From: CAVQEG01 sp963711465
GTDB lineage: Bacteria; Bacteroidota; Ignavibacteria; OLB7
Length of the DNA stretch: 64,000 nucleotides
NCBI GenBank assembly: GCA_963711465.1
Contig: CAVQEG010000002.1
Coordinates: 496,001 to 560,000, forward strand
Direction: 5' to 3'
Below the pieces are notes generated by a model, which saw only the letters and a list, made by a program, of their open reading frames with translations, made no database searches and was not told the origin of the DNA. Below are positions 43,759 to 55,082 of the stretch, in pieces. A program made the position numbers and the translations under genes. Numbering within the stretch: the first letter of the stretch is position 1; each line of letters starts with the position of its first letter.

Positions 43759-45396
43759 TCAGAGTCCCACTTCGATTCCACAGTGCACGCCATAGGACGT
43801 ATTGCCGCTGTCGTAGCGCGAGCCACCAAGGTCGATGAGCGTGGAACCTCCGACACCGAGCATGAGTGCGATCTCGCGGGTCGGATTAAAGGCGGCGTAG
43901 GCGCGGGCACTTCCGACCAGGTGACCATCGGTGCCACCGAAGGTCACGCGACCGCAAAGATCCCATCGATTGCTGAGACGCAGACGACGGTCGTAGAACA
44001 CGGCGCCGTACGGCTGCTGATCCAGGTACGGTCGGCTCTGCCGCACGTCCGGCGTCGCCGATGACGACGGCGTCGAAGCATTGTGCACGGGCGACTGCGC
44101 CATCGAACCATCGGAACCCCCGGCGGTCGGTTTGGCGAAGGTCCCGCCGGTCGTCTGCGTGGCGGCGTGGATCGAGGAAATTCCACCGGCCTCGACGCCG
44201 ATGCGATCGTTGCCGCTGAGACTGACCGAGAAGTAGACCGAGTACGAATTCTTCAACTGCGCGTCGGTCTCGGATGAATTCACCAGATCGGAGCCGAGTG
44301 TCATCCCGATCGCCAGCCGCCTCCAGTCGGGCTCAGCCACTCCCGTCTCGGAAAACGTCGGTCTTGGAACCGGCGTCGTTCGGTCGTTCGGCGCGATGGT
44401 GTCCATTACGGGGCGCCCAGGCGCAAGGGCAAGCGATCGCGGCCTGAGCTGCTCGTCGGCACTGCCGTCGAGCAGCGAGGCAACGGAGCTGCCGTCATGA
44501 GCCGCCGCACCGCCTCCCATCGCGTTCACCGGCGGGACACTGCCATTGGCGGTGGCGGTTCGGTTCGGAGAGCGATCGACAGGCGGCGCACCATCAGCGG
44601 TCGAGGAACCGTGAGCGGTCGAGGAACCGTGAGCGGCACGGACGGTGGCCGGCCGCGTTCCGGCGTGCTTCTCGAGGCTCGCGATCGTGGCCGAGGCGAG
44701 GTGCGTCGACGGGGCGTTGTAGGCACCGGCGTCGGAACCGACGGCGTCGGAATCCGTCCCTGACGGAGCCATGCGGCCGCGGCCATCGATATCCTCAGCC
44801 GGGGTGACGTCGAGGACATCGTTGCCGGGGGCCGCCGGGCTCACGTCGGACGGATTCGGACGGGCTGCCACGCCATCGCCCGCCGAAGCAACCACACCGC
44901 TCGGCGGGGCGATCGGAGCGCGCGCGTCGCGATTGAAGAAGGACGGCGCGACGGCGACGGCAACCGCGATCGTAGCGGTCACCAGCGCACCGGACCCGAT
45001 TCCGAAGAGCGGGAATGCGAATGCGCGACGGCGACCGCGGTCATCCGAGGACGACGGACGAGTCGGAGGAGCGGATTCGAACATCGCTCCGACGCGGGTA
45101 CGAACGGCCTCGGAGAGTTCGCGCGGCGGGTCCAGACGGAGTCCGTCGTAGCGCATCAGCGCCGAGGTGCCGGAGGTCGTGAACATCGAGCCGACGGTGA
45201 GACGGATTCGATCGGAGAGATCCTCCGGCGGAATCAGCCGCAGCGAGTCGTCATGAATCAGCGACCGCAGTTCAAGTATCTGCCGGAGCTCGACCCGGTA
45301 TTCGGGAACACGCTCCAGCAGCTCGCGGAACTCCTCGAGCTCCTGGTCGCTCAGCGTATTGGCCAGGTATTTCCTGACCAGATGATCAAAGTCCAT
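43759..45396 (-). CDS. anti-sigma-like membrane protein fused to a barrel-like C-terminal domain
   Basis: A 545-residue protein encoded directly after an ECF sigma gene and overlapping it by 11 bp. The N-terminal 110 residues are helical and cytoplasmic in style (DFDHLVRKYLANTLSDQELEEFRELLE), followed by two R-x-R-x-x-VGxMF modules (about 62-75 and 95-110). A single helix (FGIGSGALVTATIAVAVAVA) spans about 131-152. A 200-residue Pro/Ser/Thr/Asp-rich linker comes next, and then a 190-residue beta-rich end (IGMTLGSDLVNSSE, YSVYFSVSLSGNDRIGVEAGG, and YGVHCGIEVGL). The likely job is to hold the sigma factor at the inner membrane and release it on an envelope signal. Anti-sigma plus outer-membrane-like domain fusions occur in Bacteroidota. 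Confidence 0.75.
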   Translation of the reverse strand: MDFDHLVRKYLANTLSDQELEEFRELLERVPEYRVELRQILELRSLIHDDSLRLIPPEDLSDRIRLTVGSMFTTSGTSALMRYDGLRLDPPRELSEAVRTRVGAMFESAPPTRPSSSDDRGRRRAFAFPLFGIGSGALVTATIAVAVAVAPSFFNRDARAPIAPPSGVVASAGDGVAARPNPSDVSPAAPGNDVLDVTPAEDIDGRGRMAPSGTDSDAVGSDAGAYNAPSTHLASATIASLEKHAGTRPATVRAAHGSSTAHGSSTADGAPPVDRSPNRTATANGSVPPVNAMGGGAAAHDGSSVASLLDGSADEQLRPRSLALAPGRPVMDTIAPNDRTTPVPRPTFSETGVAEPDWRRLAIGMTLGSDLVNSSETDAQLKNSYSVYFSVSLSGNDRIGVEAGGISSIHAATQTTGGTFAKPTAGGSDGSMAQSPVHNASTPSSSATPDVRQSRPYLDQQPYGAVFYDRRLRLSNRWDLCGRVTFGGTDGHLVGSARAYAAFNPTREIALMLGVGGSTLIDLGGSRYDSGNTSYGVHCGIEVGL

Positions 45397-45946
45397 TATC
45401 GTACACCACAGGGTATAGGAGCTTGCGAAGCATTTTGCGCGCGCGGAAGATTCTGATCTTCACCGTCGAGATCGTCACACCGACGATGTCGGCGATCTCC
45501 TGGTAGGAGTAGCCATCGTACTCGTAGAGCACGATCGCCTCGCGGTAGTCGATCGGCAGTCGGTTGAGCGCCGCCACGATCTGATCGTGCAGCACCACAT
45601 CCTTGACCTGCGCACTCGTCTCGTTCGCTGCGGACGTTTCGAACGGAACCGTCGGCTTCCTGTTTCGACGCATGTTCAGGCAAACGTTCCGCACGATCGT
45701 GAAGAACCAGACCATGAAGCTGCGCCCGTCGTAGCTCGCGCGATGTTCGTAGACGCGCATGAACGCCTCCTGAAAGGCGTCGCGTGCGAGATCGTCGTCG
45801 AGCAGCACGCGCATGCAGTACACGTACACCTTCCGCTCGTAGCGGCGGAAGAGCTCGTTGAACGCCTCCACATCGCCGTTCTGCGTCAGAACGAACAGAT
45901 CGTCGTCCGACAGCTCGGTACCCTGTATCGTTGATCGCGGTTTCAT
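45386..45946 (-). CDS. ECF-type RNA polymerase sigma factor (SigE/RpoE-like)
   Basis: A 186-residue sigma factor with regions 2 and 4 only. Region 2 has DVEAFNELFRRYERKVYVYCMRVLLDDDLARDAFQEAFMRVYE and FMVWFFTIVRN. Region 4 has LNRLPIDYREAIVLYEYDGYSYQEIADIVGVTISTVKIRIFRARKML, with a complete helix-turn-helix. It would direct transcription of an envelope-stress or surface regulon under control of the overlapping anti-sigma gene. ATG 45946 lies only 8 bases after a TAGTTTTG -10 element, so the messenger is nearly leaderless if that promoter is used. Confidence 0.93.
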   Translation of the reverse strand: MKPRSTIQGTELSDDDLFVLTQNGDVEAFNELFRRYERKVYVYCMRVLLDDDLARDAFQEAFMRVYEHRASYDGRSFMVWFFTIVRNVCLNMRRNRKPTVPFETSAANETSAQVKDVVLHDQIVAALNRLPIDYREAIVLYEYDGYSYQEIADIVGVTISTVKIRIFRARKMLRKLLYPVVYDNGL

Positions 45947-45954
45947 CAGTAGAT

Positions 45955-45962
45955 CAAAACTA
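45955..45962 (-). promoter_or_regulatory. TAGTTTTG -10 element for the sigma gene
   Basis: The minus strand reads TAGTTTTG, ending 8 bases before the sigma start codon. A TTG occurs 14 bases upstream of it, shorter than the usual spacing. Confidence 0.5.
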
Positions 45963-46036
45963 CACCCCGGCGCGCGCAATTGTTACTCGAGCGGGAGCCC
46001 GGCGGCACCTGATACCGATTGCGACCGGGGGTCACC

Positions 46037-46067
46037 TTGCCAGTGGGAGGGTCGGCCTCTATCTTTG
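46037..46067 (+). promoter_or_regulatory. lon promoter TTG-N20-TATCTTTG
   Basis: TTG at 46037-46039 and TATCTTTG at 46060-46067 end 11 bases before the lon ATG. A start point about 6 bases later leaves a leader of about 5 bases. Confidence 0.75.
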
Positions 46068-46078
46068 TCGGCTTATCT

Positions 46079-48664
<2,586 letters not shown>

Positions 48665-48797
48665 ACTTCGCCGTTCGCATACGGTCACACCTCTGATCCC
48701 GCGCACGGGTGCCACCCGGTTCTCGATACGGACAGAATCTCCGTGCAAAGGGTATATTTCCAACGACCCGACGATGCGAATTTTTACAGGCGCTGTT

Positions 48798-49214
48798 ATG
48801 GCCCGGTCCAACCACACATGGAAGCTTCCGCACTCCCTCGCGATGCTCGTCGCCCTCGTGCTGCTGACGAGCGCGACGGCAGTTCGGGCGCAGGATGACA
48901 TCCTGCAGCAGCTCGATCTGTCTGCCGAGCAGCAGACGCGGATCAACCAGCTGACCGACGGATTCAGAGCCGAGACGCGTCCGATCATCGATGACATCAA
49001 CCGGCTGCTCAAGAAGGAAAAGGAGCTCCGCAAGGCATCGCCCGTCGACGAGGATGCGCTCCGGCAGGTGATGAAGCAGCGCTCCGACAAGGAGATCGAG
49101 CTGTCGCTGGCGCTCAACCGATTCCAGGATCACGTCGAGCAGATCCTCACACCGAAACAGCGGCAGACGCTCAAGGAGCTCAAGGCGAAGCACAAGCACC
49201 AGAGCAGCCAGTGA
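48798..49214 (+). CDS. Spy/CpxP-like periplasmic protein
   Basis: A 138-residue small exported helical protein. The signal peptide is LAMLVALVLLTSATAVRAQ (to about residue 32). The mature part is long amphipathic helices with the LTxxQ-like motif twice (LSAEQQTRINQL and LTPKQRQTLKELK), as in Spy/CpxP and related metal- or stress-responsive chaperones. ATG 48798 gives a normal head; ATG 48774 eight codons earlier is also possible. A TATATTTC element at 48753-48760 may be the promoter. A terminator hairpin follows. Confidence 0.8.
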   Translation: MARSNHTWKLPHSLAMLVALVLLTSATAVRAQDDILQQLDLSAEQQTRINQLTDGFRAETRPIIDDINRLLKKEKELRKASPVDEDALRQVMKQRSDKEIELSLALNRFQDHVEQILTPKQRQTLKELKAKHKHQSSQ

Positions 49215-49252
49215 GCCGCCGCTGAGTTCCCGCCGGAAAGAATTCCACCGTC

Positions 49253-49283
49253 CGAGATCCGCCGAACGCTTCGGCGGATCTCG
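49253..49283 (+). terminator. terminator after the Spy-like gene
   Basis: The 13-bp arms CGAGATCCGCCGA (49253-49265) and 49271-49283 with a 5-base loop are followed by TCTCGTTTC. Confidence 0.75.
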
Positions 49284-49316
49284 TCTCGTTTCAGTCCCCG
49301 CCCTCGGTACCCGCCC

Positions 49317-50828
49317 ATGCGCAAACAGATCGGACAGTTCGGCAGCGACACGCTGATCTATGGCGTGGCCACGATCGTCCAGCGCTTCATCTCCTTCCTC
49401 CTCTTCCCCTTCTACAGCCACTACCTGAGTACCTCCGAGTACGGCTACCAGACCACCGTCTTCGTCGTCGTCTCCGTCGTGCTCGTGCTGGCCAATGCCG
49501 GAATGGAAGCGTCGTACTTCAAGTACGAATCGCTCGCGGACGATCGCGAGGAGAAGCGCCGCGTCTACTGGAGCGCACTGTCGGTCAACTGGATCGTCGC
49601 CGCGACGATCTGCGGCTCCATCGCCCTGTTCCCCCACGCGGTCAATACCGCCGCGTTCCTCACGCTCCCCGATGACCTGCTCGGACTGCTGCGACTCGTC
49701 GCCGCCATCATCTTCCTCGATTCCGCCAGCTCCGTCACGATGGGCTCGTTGCGGATGGAACGCCGACCGCGCCTCTTCGGTGCCATCAAGGTCGCTTCCG
49801 TCGCCGTTACCGTCGGGATGAACATCTGGCTGGTCGCCGGTCTGCGGATGGGACTCCAGGGCGTCTTCCTCGCCACACTCACCGGTTCGCTCACCCAGTT
49901 CGCCTGCACGCTGCCCTTCCTGGCACGCAAGCTCCCCGTGCACTTCGATCGGTCGCTCTACGGTCCCATGCTCCGCTTCGGTGCCCCCACCATCGTCTCC
50001 GCACTCGGTCTGGTCGCTCTGCAGGGGATCGACCGACCGATCCTGGCGAACCTCACCGGTCCCGCCGTGGTCGGACTCTACCAGGCCGGCTACCGCCTCG
50101 GCATCCCGATGACCATCTTCGTGTCGATGTTCGAATTCGCCTGGAAGCCGTTCTTCCTCCAGCAGGCACGGCAGCCGAACGCGCGGGAACTCTACGCGCG
50201 GATCTTCACCTACTTCAACGTCGCCGCCGCCGCCATCTTCCTGGTGATCGCCTTCTACATCACCGACATCGCCGCGATCCCGATTCCCTTCACACACGGC
50301 ACACCGTTCATCGGCCGCGGATTCTGGGGCGGTCTGCACATCGTTCCCGTCGTCCTCGCCGCCTACGTCTTCCAGGGCTGGTACACCAACTTCGTCGCCG
50401 GTATCTACATCGAGAAGAAGACGTCGGCACTGCCGTGGGTGACCGGTCTGGGTGCGGCGGTGGAAACGGGGCTCTGCTTCGCACTGATTCCCGCGCTGGG
50501 AATGATCGGTGGCGCCTGGGCAACGCTCGCCGCCTACGTCACCATGGCTCTGGCACTGCTCTTCTACATCCAGCGGGTCTACCGCGTCGACTACGAGTGG
50601 ACCCGCGTCGCCCGCATCGCCGTCGGTACCGCCGGACTCTGGACGGTCAACCTGCTGCTGCTCGACTTCGACGACCGCTCGCTCTCGGCTGCCCTCATCC
50701 GACTCGTCCTGCTGGTCCTCTTCCCCGTCTGGCTGCTGATGACCGGATTCTTCGATGCACGCGAGCGTCGGGAACTGGGGAGAATCCGGAGCCGCATCGT
50801 CTCGCTGCTCGGCGGAGGTGCCACGTGA
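49317..50828 (+). CDS. polysaccharide/lipid flippase (MATE/MVF-superfamily, Wzx-like)
   Basis: A 503-residue membrane transporter with about 12 to 14 helices. It begins with the soluble helix MRKQIGQFGSDTLIYGVATIVQRFISFLLFPFYSHYLSTSEYG, which is typical of oligosaccharide flippases. A pore-region block LRFGAPTIVSALGLVALQGIDRPIL follows. It would move lipid-linked saccharides across the inner membrane. Its stop overlaps the GTG start of the next gene (GTGA). No glycosyltransferase is adjacent; the nearest cluster of that kind is at 56.8 kb. Confidence 0.87.
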   Translation: MRKQIGQFGSDTLIYGVATIVQRFISFLLFPFYSHYLSTSEYGYQTTVFVVVSVVLVLANAGMEASYFKYESLADDREEKRRVYWSALSVNWIVAATICGSIALFPHAVNTAAFLTLPDDLLGLLRLVAAIIFLDSASSVTMGSLRMERRPRLFGAIKVASVAVTVGMNIWLVAGLRMGLQGVFLATLTGSLTQFACTLPFLARKLPVHFDRSLYGPMLRFGAPTIVSALGLVALQGIDRPILANLTGPAVVGLYQAGYRLGIPMTIFVSMFEFAWKPFFLQQARQPNARELYARIFTYFNVAAAAIFLVIAFYITDIAAIPIPFTHGTPFIGRGFWGGLHIVPVVLAAYVFQGWYTNFVAGIYIEKKTSALPWVTGLGAAVETGLCFALIPALGMIGGAWATLAAYVTMALALLFYIQRVYRVDYEWTRVARIAVGTAGLWTVNLLLLDFDDRSLSAALIRLVLLVLFPVWLLMTGFFDARERRELGRIRSRIVSLLGGGAT

Positions 50829-51697
50829 TCTTCTGGATGCGACGCCCCATCGTGGTCAACCTCAGCGGCATCGCACTGATGATCGCCGCCACCCTCCTGC
50901 TCTCGCTGGTCGTGATCCTCATCGGACCGTTCGACTGGCAGGATCCCGTCTGGAACCCCGTCGTCCTCCGCTTCGAGATCGCAGCCACCGTCCTTGCGGC
51001 CACCGTCGTCGTCACCAGGTTCTACGATCGGCTCCCCCTCGCCTGGGCCGGTATCGGGGTGCATCGATGGACGCTGCGGGAACTCGGCCAAGGCGCGGCG
51101 CTCGGGCTCACGATCGCACTGCTCGCCTGGCTCGCCACAGCCGCGACCGGCTCCACACGACCGGCCGCCGCAAGCGCTTCACACATCGCCTACCTCCTCG
51201 TCTGGTTCGTCGCCGGTGCCGCAGCGGAGGAACTCGTCTTCCGCGGCTACCTCTTTCAACGGTTGATCGAGATCCTCGGCGCCACCGCCGCCACACTCCT
51301 GGTCGCCGCGCTGTTCGCATACGCCCACGCCGGCAATCCCCACGCGACCACGCTGAGCACCATCAACACCTTCCTCGGCGGTGTGTTCTTCGCCCTCGGC
51401 TTCATCCGCACCGGTTCGCTCTGGTTCCCCCTCGCCTCGCATGTGGTGTGGAATTTCACGCTCGCTGCAACCGGGCTGCCCGTCAGCGGCATCGATTTCG
51501 GTACCGGGCTGCTGCAGACCGGCGGCGCACCCGCGCTGATCGGCGGCGGTCCGTACGGACCCGAAGCCGGCCTGGCGACCACCGTCGCGATGGCGCTCGG
51601 AATCGCCGCGCTCGCAGCACTTCCCTCGATCACCCTTTCCCCCTATGTCCACGCCCGCGTGGTCCGCGGCTTTCTTCAGCGAACCAGGCCCTCCTGA
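50825..51697 (+). CDS. CPBP (CAAX/Abi) family intramembrane glutamic protease
   Basis: A 290-residue multi-helix membrane protein with the CPBP motifs: EELVFR at 135-140, FAYAH at 164-168, and HVVWNF further on. These supply the glutamates and histidines of the presumed active site. The family cleaves prenylated or peptide substrates in the membrane; the partner here is unknown. The start is GTG 50825, which overlaps the flippase stop by four bases and has GGAGGT 6 bases upstream. Internal ATG 50837 is a less likely start. Confidence 0.87.
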   Translation: MIFWMRRPIVVNLSGIALMIAATLLLSLVVILIGPFDWQDPVWNPVVLRFEIAATVLAATVVVTRFYDRLPLAWAGIGVHRWTLRELGQGAALGLTIALLAWLATAATGSTRPAAASASHIAYLLVWFVAGAAAEELVFRGYLFQRLIEILGATAATLLVAALFAYAHAGNPHATTLSTINTFLGGVFFALGFIRTGSLWFPLASHVVWNFTLAATGLPVSGIDFGTGLLQTGGAPALIGGGPYGPEAGLATTVAMALGIAALAALPSITLSPYVHARVVRGFLQRTRPS

Positions 51698-51811
51698 GGG
51701 CGCAGCGGCCGCGTCGCGACGTGTATCTTCCCGACCGACGGTCCGCAGGCACCGGTCAAACCTTCCCCGCCGCTGATCCGTCGAAGAGTCTGTCCCGGAG
51801 ATTCAAACGCG

Positions 51812-53017
51812 ATGTATATGATGTACTCACGCACCCTGCTGACGGCCCTGTTGCTCGCTGTCGGACTGCTCATCCCCTCGGTCGGACATGCCCAGTGGGT
51901 GTTCATGTCCCATGAGGACGACAGTCTCGTGACCGTCGGGCTCGACGCCATGTACAACCTCCGCTACCAGGAGGCGGACTCCACGTTTGCAACGCTGGTC
52001 TCACACGACCCGGAGCATCCGGTGGGATACTTCCTGCAGGCGCTGGTCGAGTGGTGGCGCATCGTCCCGAACATCAGTGTCGATTCGAAGGTCGATCGGT
52101 TTTCGAAGCAGTTCAACGACCGCATCGACAAGTGCATCGAGGTGTGCGATGCACGACTCGACAAGAATCCCGGTGACATCGTCGCCCTCTTCTTCAAGGG
52201 CAGCGCGCTCGGTTACCGCGCCCGGCTTGTCACCACGCGAAACCTGAGCTCGGGAAACATGCTCTCGATGGTCTCCGGCGCAATGGACGGCAAGGAGGCG
52301 CTCGACATCCTCATGATGTGCCAGCGGCTGGCTCCGAGCAACAAGGACCTGCTACTCGGCTCGGGGCTCTTTCAGTACCTCTCGGCCTACATCCGCGACG
52401 AGAAGCCGGCGCTCAAGCCGATGCTCGGCTTCCTGCCGCCAGGCGACAAGCAGCTCGGACTCACCATGCTGAAGCTCGCTGCCGACAAGGCGCGCTACGC
52501 CAACGTCGAGGCGAAATACTCGCTGCTGGAGATCTACGCGCTGATGGAGAAGAACCAGGGTGCCGCGCTGGATCTGGCACGTGAACTCTACAAGGCGTAT
52601 CCGGGAAACGCGGTCTTCCACAAGTACCTCGCCCGCAGTCTCTACCTGCAGGGCTACTACGCCGAGGCCGCCGACGAGTGGACCAGCATTCTTCACTCGG
52701 TCGAAGCGCGTGAACCGGGGTACGAACTGACGCTGGCACGACAGGGGACCTACTACCTGGGCGACATCCGGCTCCGACAGGGCAACTTCGAGAGCGCGCT
52801 GAAGCTCTTCCAGCAGTCCGACCGGCTCACCGATCGCTTCGACGACGACGAGTCCTCGAGCTGGCATGTCATGGCCAATCTCAAGATGGGCTACGTCTAC
52901 GACAAGATCGGACGTCGCACCGAGGCCCTGCGTCAGTACCGGCGCGTCCTCGATCTCGACAACTACAACGACTCTCACGAGAAGGCCGAGCAGGCACTGC
53001 AGACGCCCTATCAGTAG
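51812..53017 (+). CDS. exported tetratricopeptide-repeat protein
   Basis: A 401-residue protein with a signal peptide (TLLTALLLAVGLLIPSVGHAQ). The mature part is all helical with degenerate TPR units, for example MYNLRYQEADSTFATLVSHDPEHPVG near the start and YVYDKIGRRTEALRQYRRVLDLDN near the end. The middle has LARELYKAYPGNAVFHKYLARSLYLQGYYAEAADEW. It probably acts as a periplasmic scaffold. The partner is unknown. A terminator hairpin separates it from convergent clpS. Confidence 0.83.
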   Translation: MYMMYSRTLLTALLLAVGLLIPSVGHAQWVFMSHEDDSLVTVGLDAMYNLRYQEADSTFATLVSHDPEHPVGYFLQALVEWWRIVPNISVDSKVDRFSKQFNDRIDKCIEVCDARLDKNPGDIVALFFKGSALGYRARLVTTRNLSSGNMLSMVSGAMDGKEALDILMMCQRLAPSNKDLLLGSGLFQYLSAYIRDEKPALKPMLGFLPPGDKQLGLTMLKLAADKARYANVEAKYSLLEIYALMEKNQGAALDLARELYKAYPGNAVFHKYLARSLYLQGYYAEAADEWTSILHSVEAREPGYELTLARQGTYYLGDIRLRQGNFESALKLFQQSDRLTDRFDDDESSSWHVMANLKMGYVYDKIGRRTEALRQYRRVLDLDNYNDSHEKAEQALQTPYQ

Positions 53018-53046
53018 GACGGGGCCGGCAACACTGCGCAGAACGC

Positions 53047-53084
53047 AACGGGGCCCTTCGGATTCGATTCCGAAGGGCCCCGTT
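53047..53084. terminator. bidirectional terminator between TPR gene and clpS
   Basis: The 15-bp arms AACGGGGCCCTTCGG (53047-53061) and 53070-53084 with an 8-base loop lie between convergent genes; TTCGTTGTTC follows on the plus strand. Confidence 0.8.
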
Positions 53085-53158
53085 CGTTGTTCAATACTCG
53101 TGGTTGAATACTCGTGCTTCGACGATCCGCTCTCGCGGTGCGCGGGCGTTGCCGTCGA

Positions 53159-53497
53159 TCAGAATTCAATCTTGGTGTGCAGCGCGATCTCCTCCAGCAC
53201 CGAGCTCACACGGAGACACTCGGTCATGTCGCCTTCGAACACCGACGCCAGCCCCCTGGTGTCGACCTCGAAGGCGAGCTGTTCGGCCTCGTTGGCCCTG
53301 CATCCGGTCGCCTTGACCAGCTGAAAGATGACCTCGTCGAAGGTGTGCACCTCATCGTTGTAGAGAATGACCTTCGACGGCAGCGACACCTCCGTTTCCT
53401 CGGCCAGCAGCGTCTCGGTGTCCGGAAGGTCGACACCGAATGAATCCATGAACGCCTTGCGGACCGCCTCTGCAAAATCTCGTGAAATGATCTTCAT
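53159..53497 (-). CDS. clpS: ATP-dependent Clp protease adaptor ClpS
   Basis: A 112-residue adaptor that hands N-degron proteins to ClpAP/ClpCP. The core is KVILYNDEVHTFDEVIFQLVKATG, with the NDxxH motif that binds the N-terminal residue, followed by AEQLAFEVDTRGLASVFEGDM. The last 15 residues form the family end helix. About 40 residues precede the core (MKIISRDFAEAVRKAF), a longer head than in E. coli ClpS. ATG 53497 is used; a longer frame to 53548 is possible. Confidence 0.9.
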   Translation of the reverse strand: MKIISRDFAEAVRKAFMDSFGVDLPDTETLLAEETEVSLPSKVILYNDEVHTFDEVIFQLVKATGCRANEAEQLAFEVDTRGLASVFEGDMTECLRVSSVLEEIALHTKIEF

Positions 53498-53593
53498 CGT
53501 TCTCGGACGAATTCGCCATTGGTTGTCAGTGGGTACAAACAGAGCCAATTCTACAACACACGGCGGGATCGACGCAACGAGAATTGCGTCGTG

Positions 53594-54904
53594 TTACGGT
53601 GCCGTTACTCTGATGATCGAGCCGTGTTCGTCGTCGGTGATGTAGAAACTCCTTCCGTCTCCAGCAATCGCGATGCCGGTCGGGCGCGCCCACGCGTCAC
53701 CCTCGGCGGTGAGAAATCCGGTGATGAAATCCGCCTGCCGGGCGTTCGATCCGTCGGCGTCGGCACGCAGCCGAACGACCTTGTACCCCGCCGGCGGCTC
53801 CCGCTTCGTCGAACCGTGGAAGGTGATGATCGCCGCGTTCTTCCAGTCCGATCCGAGCGCCGAGGAACGGTAGAAGTGCATGTCCAGCGCCTCGGAATGC
53901 GCCTGCAGTTCGATCGCCGGGGCCTCCATACGCCTGCGCGCCGGATACTGCGCCGTGTCCTGCATGTACCGCGGATCACGGTAGTTGTCACCGTAGTAGT
54001 ACGGCCAGCCGTAGTTGTGCCCCACCTTCAACACGTTCACCTCCTCCGGCGGCAGATCGAGCGCGATGTCGTCGGTGCCGTTGTCGATGCCCCACAGGTC
54101 GCCACTGAGCGGATTGACGTCCATCGCCGAGACGTAGCGAAGCCCCAGCATCGCCCGCGCCACCGTCCCTCCCTCCTGCGGCATACGCATCACCGTCGCG
54201 TAGTTCGGATCGGCCTCCTCGCACGCGTTGCAGTCGGAGCCGACGCCGATGTAGAACTTCTTCTCCGCCGGCGCCCACCGGATCATCCGCGCCGGATGAT
54301 CGCCGCCATCGGGAAGATGGTCGTTGAGGACCGTCGGGTGTCCGCTCAGTCCCGACGCATTGTCGAAGTCGAACCGGTAGACGTGGTGCTCGTCGGTGTA
54401 GTAGAGCGCTCCGTCGACCAGCTCCAGTCCGGTCGGTGACTCGAGGTCCGTCGCCAGATCCGTCGTCGTGCCGTCCGGTTTCATCGCGACCAGACGCCCG
54501 CCCTTCATGTCGGTGAAGAAGACGACGCCATCGTCGCGCACCACGATGCCGTACGGCGCTCCCTGGTTGATGGCGATCACCTTCGCGGTGAAGCCCGGCG
54601 GCACCATCAGCGTCCGCGGCGACATGAGCACCGACGGCAGTTCACCCGTCGGTACCTCGACGGTGACCGGCACGAGCCCCAGCGATTCGACCGGCGCCAG
54701 ATGCACCACGCCGTTGTCCCGGAACTGCGGGTCCTGCGTGGTCGAATGCACCTGGCCACCCGGCCCGATCGTGTCGCGCTGGATCGCCTGCTGATGATGG
54801 TTCTGATAGAACAGCGACGAGACGTCTCCACATCCGACGAGAATCGTCGCGGAAATCACTGAACCCGCCAGTGCGGCCCGGCGGGCGAACGTGTGAATAC
54901 TCAT
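53594..54904 (-). CDS. lipoprotein with PQQ-dependent sugar dehydrogenase-like propeller
   Basis: A 436-residue lipoprotein. The lipobox ends LVGC (C25). The body is a six-bladed soluble glucose/sorbosone dehydrogenase-like propeller (APYGIVVRDDGVVFFTDMKGGRLV, LESPTGLELVDGALYYTDEHHVYRF, RYVSAMDVNPLSGDLWGIDNG, and VGHNYGWPYYYGD). The family oxidises sugars with PQQ, but some members bind without turnover, and the quinone-contacting residues cannot be checked by eye. ATG 54904 gives a normal lipoprotein signal; about 50 codons upstream in frame are not signal-like. It is divergent from hutU. Confidence 0.83.
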   Translation of the reverse strand: MSIHTFARRAALAGSVISATILVGCGDVSSLFYQNHHQQAIQRDTIGPGGQVHSTTQDPQFRDNGVVHLAPVESLGLVPVTVEVPTGELPSVLMSPRTLMVPPGFTAKVIAINQGAPYGIVVRDDGVVFFTDMKGGRLVAMKPDGTTTDLATDLESPTGLELVDGALYYTDEHHVYRFDFDNASGLSGHPTVLNDHLPDGGDHPARMIRWAPAEKKFYIGVGSDCNACEEADPNYATVMRMPQEGGTVARAMLGLRYVSAMDVNPLSGDLWGIDNGTDDIALDLPPEEVNVLKVGHNYGWPYYYGDNYRDPRYMQDTAQYPARRRMEAPAIELQAHSEALDMHFYRSSALGSDWKNAAIITFHGSTKREPPAGYKVVRLRADADGSNARQADFITGFLTAEGDAWARPTGIAIAGDGRSFYITDDEHGSIIRVTAP

Positions 54905-55082
54905 GTTGAATCGGATTCGCAGCGGGTGAGAACGGGAGGATTCGTCGACCGGCAGTGGGTCGGCTCCGGCGGGTCGAAGTATACGGAATTCCGCTGCGGC
55001 CATGACCCGCCCATCACCGCCGGAGAGCCCGCTGTCTCGTATGTTGTCGGTTTTCCGCGTCACACGTATTCATCACGTCGTC

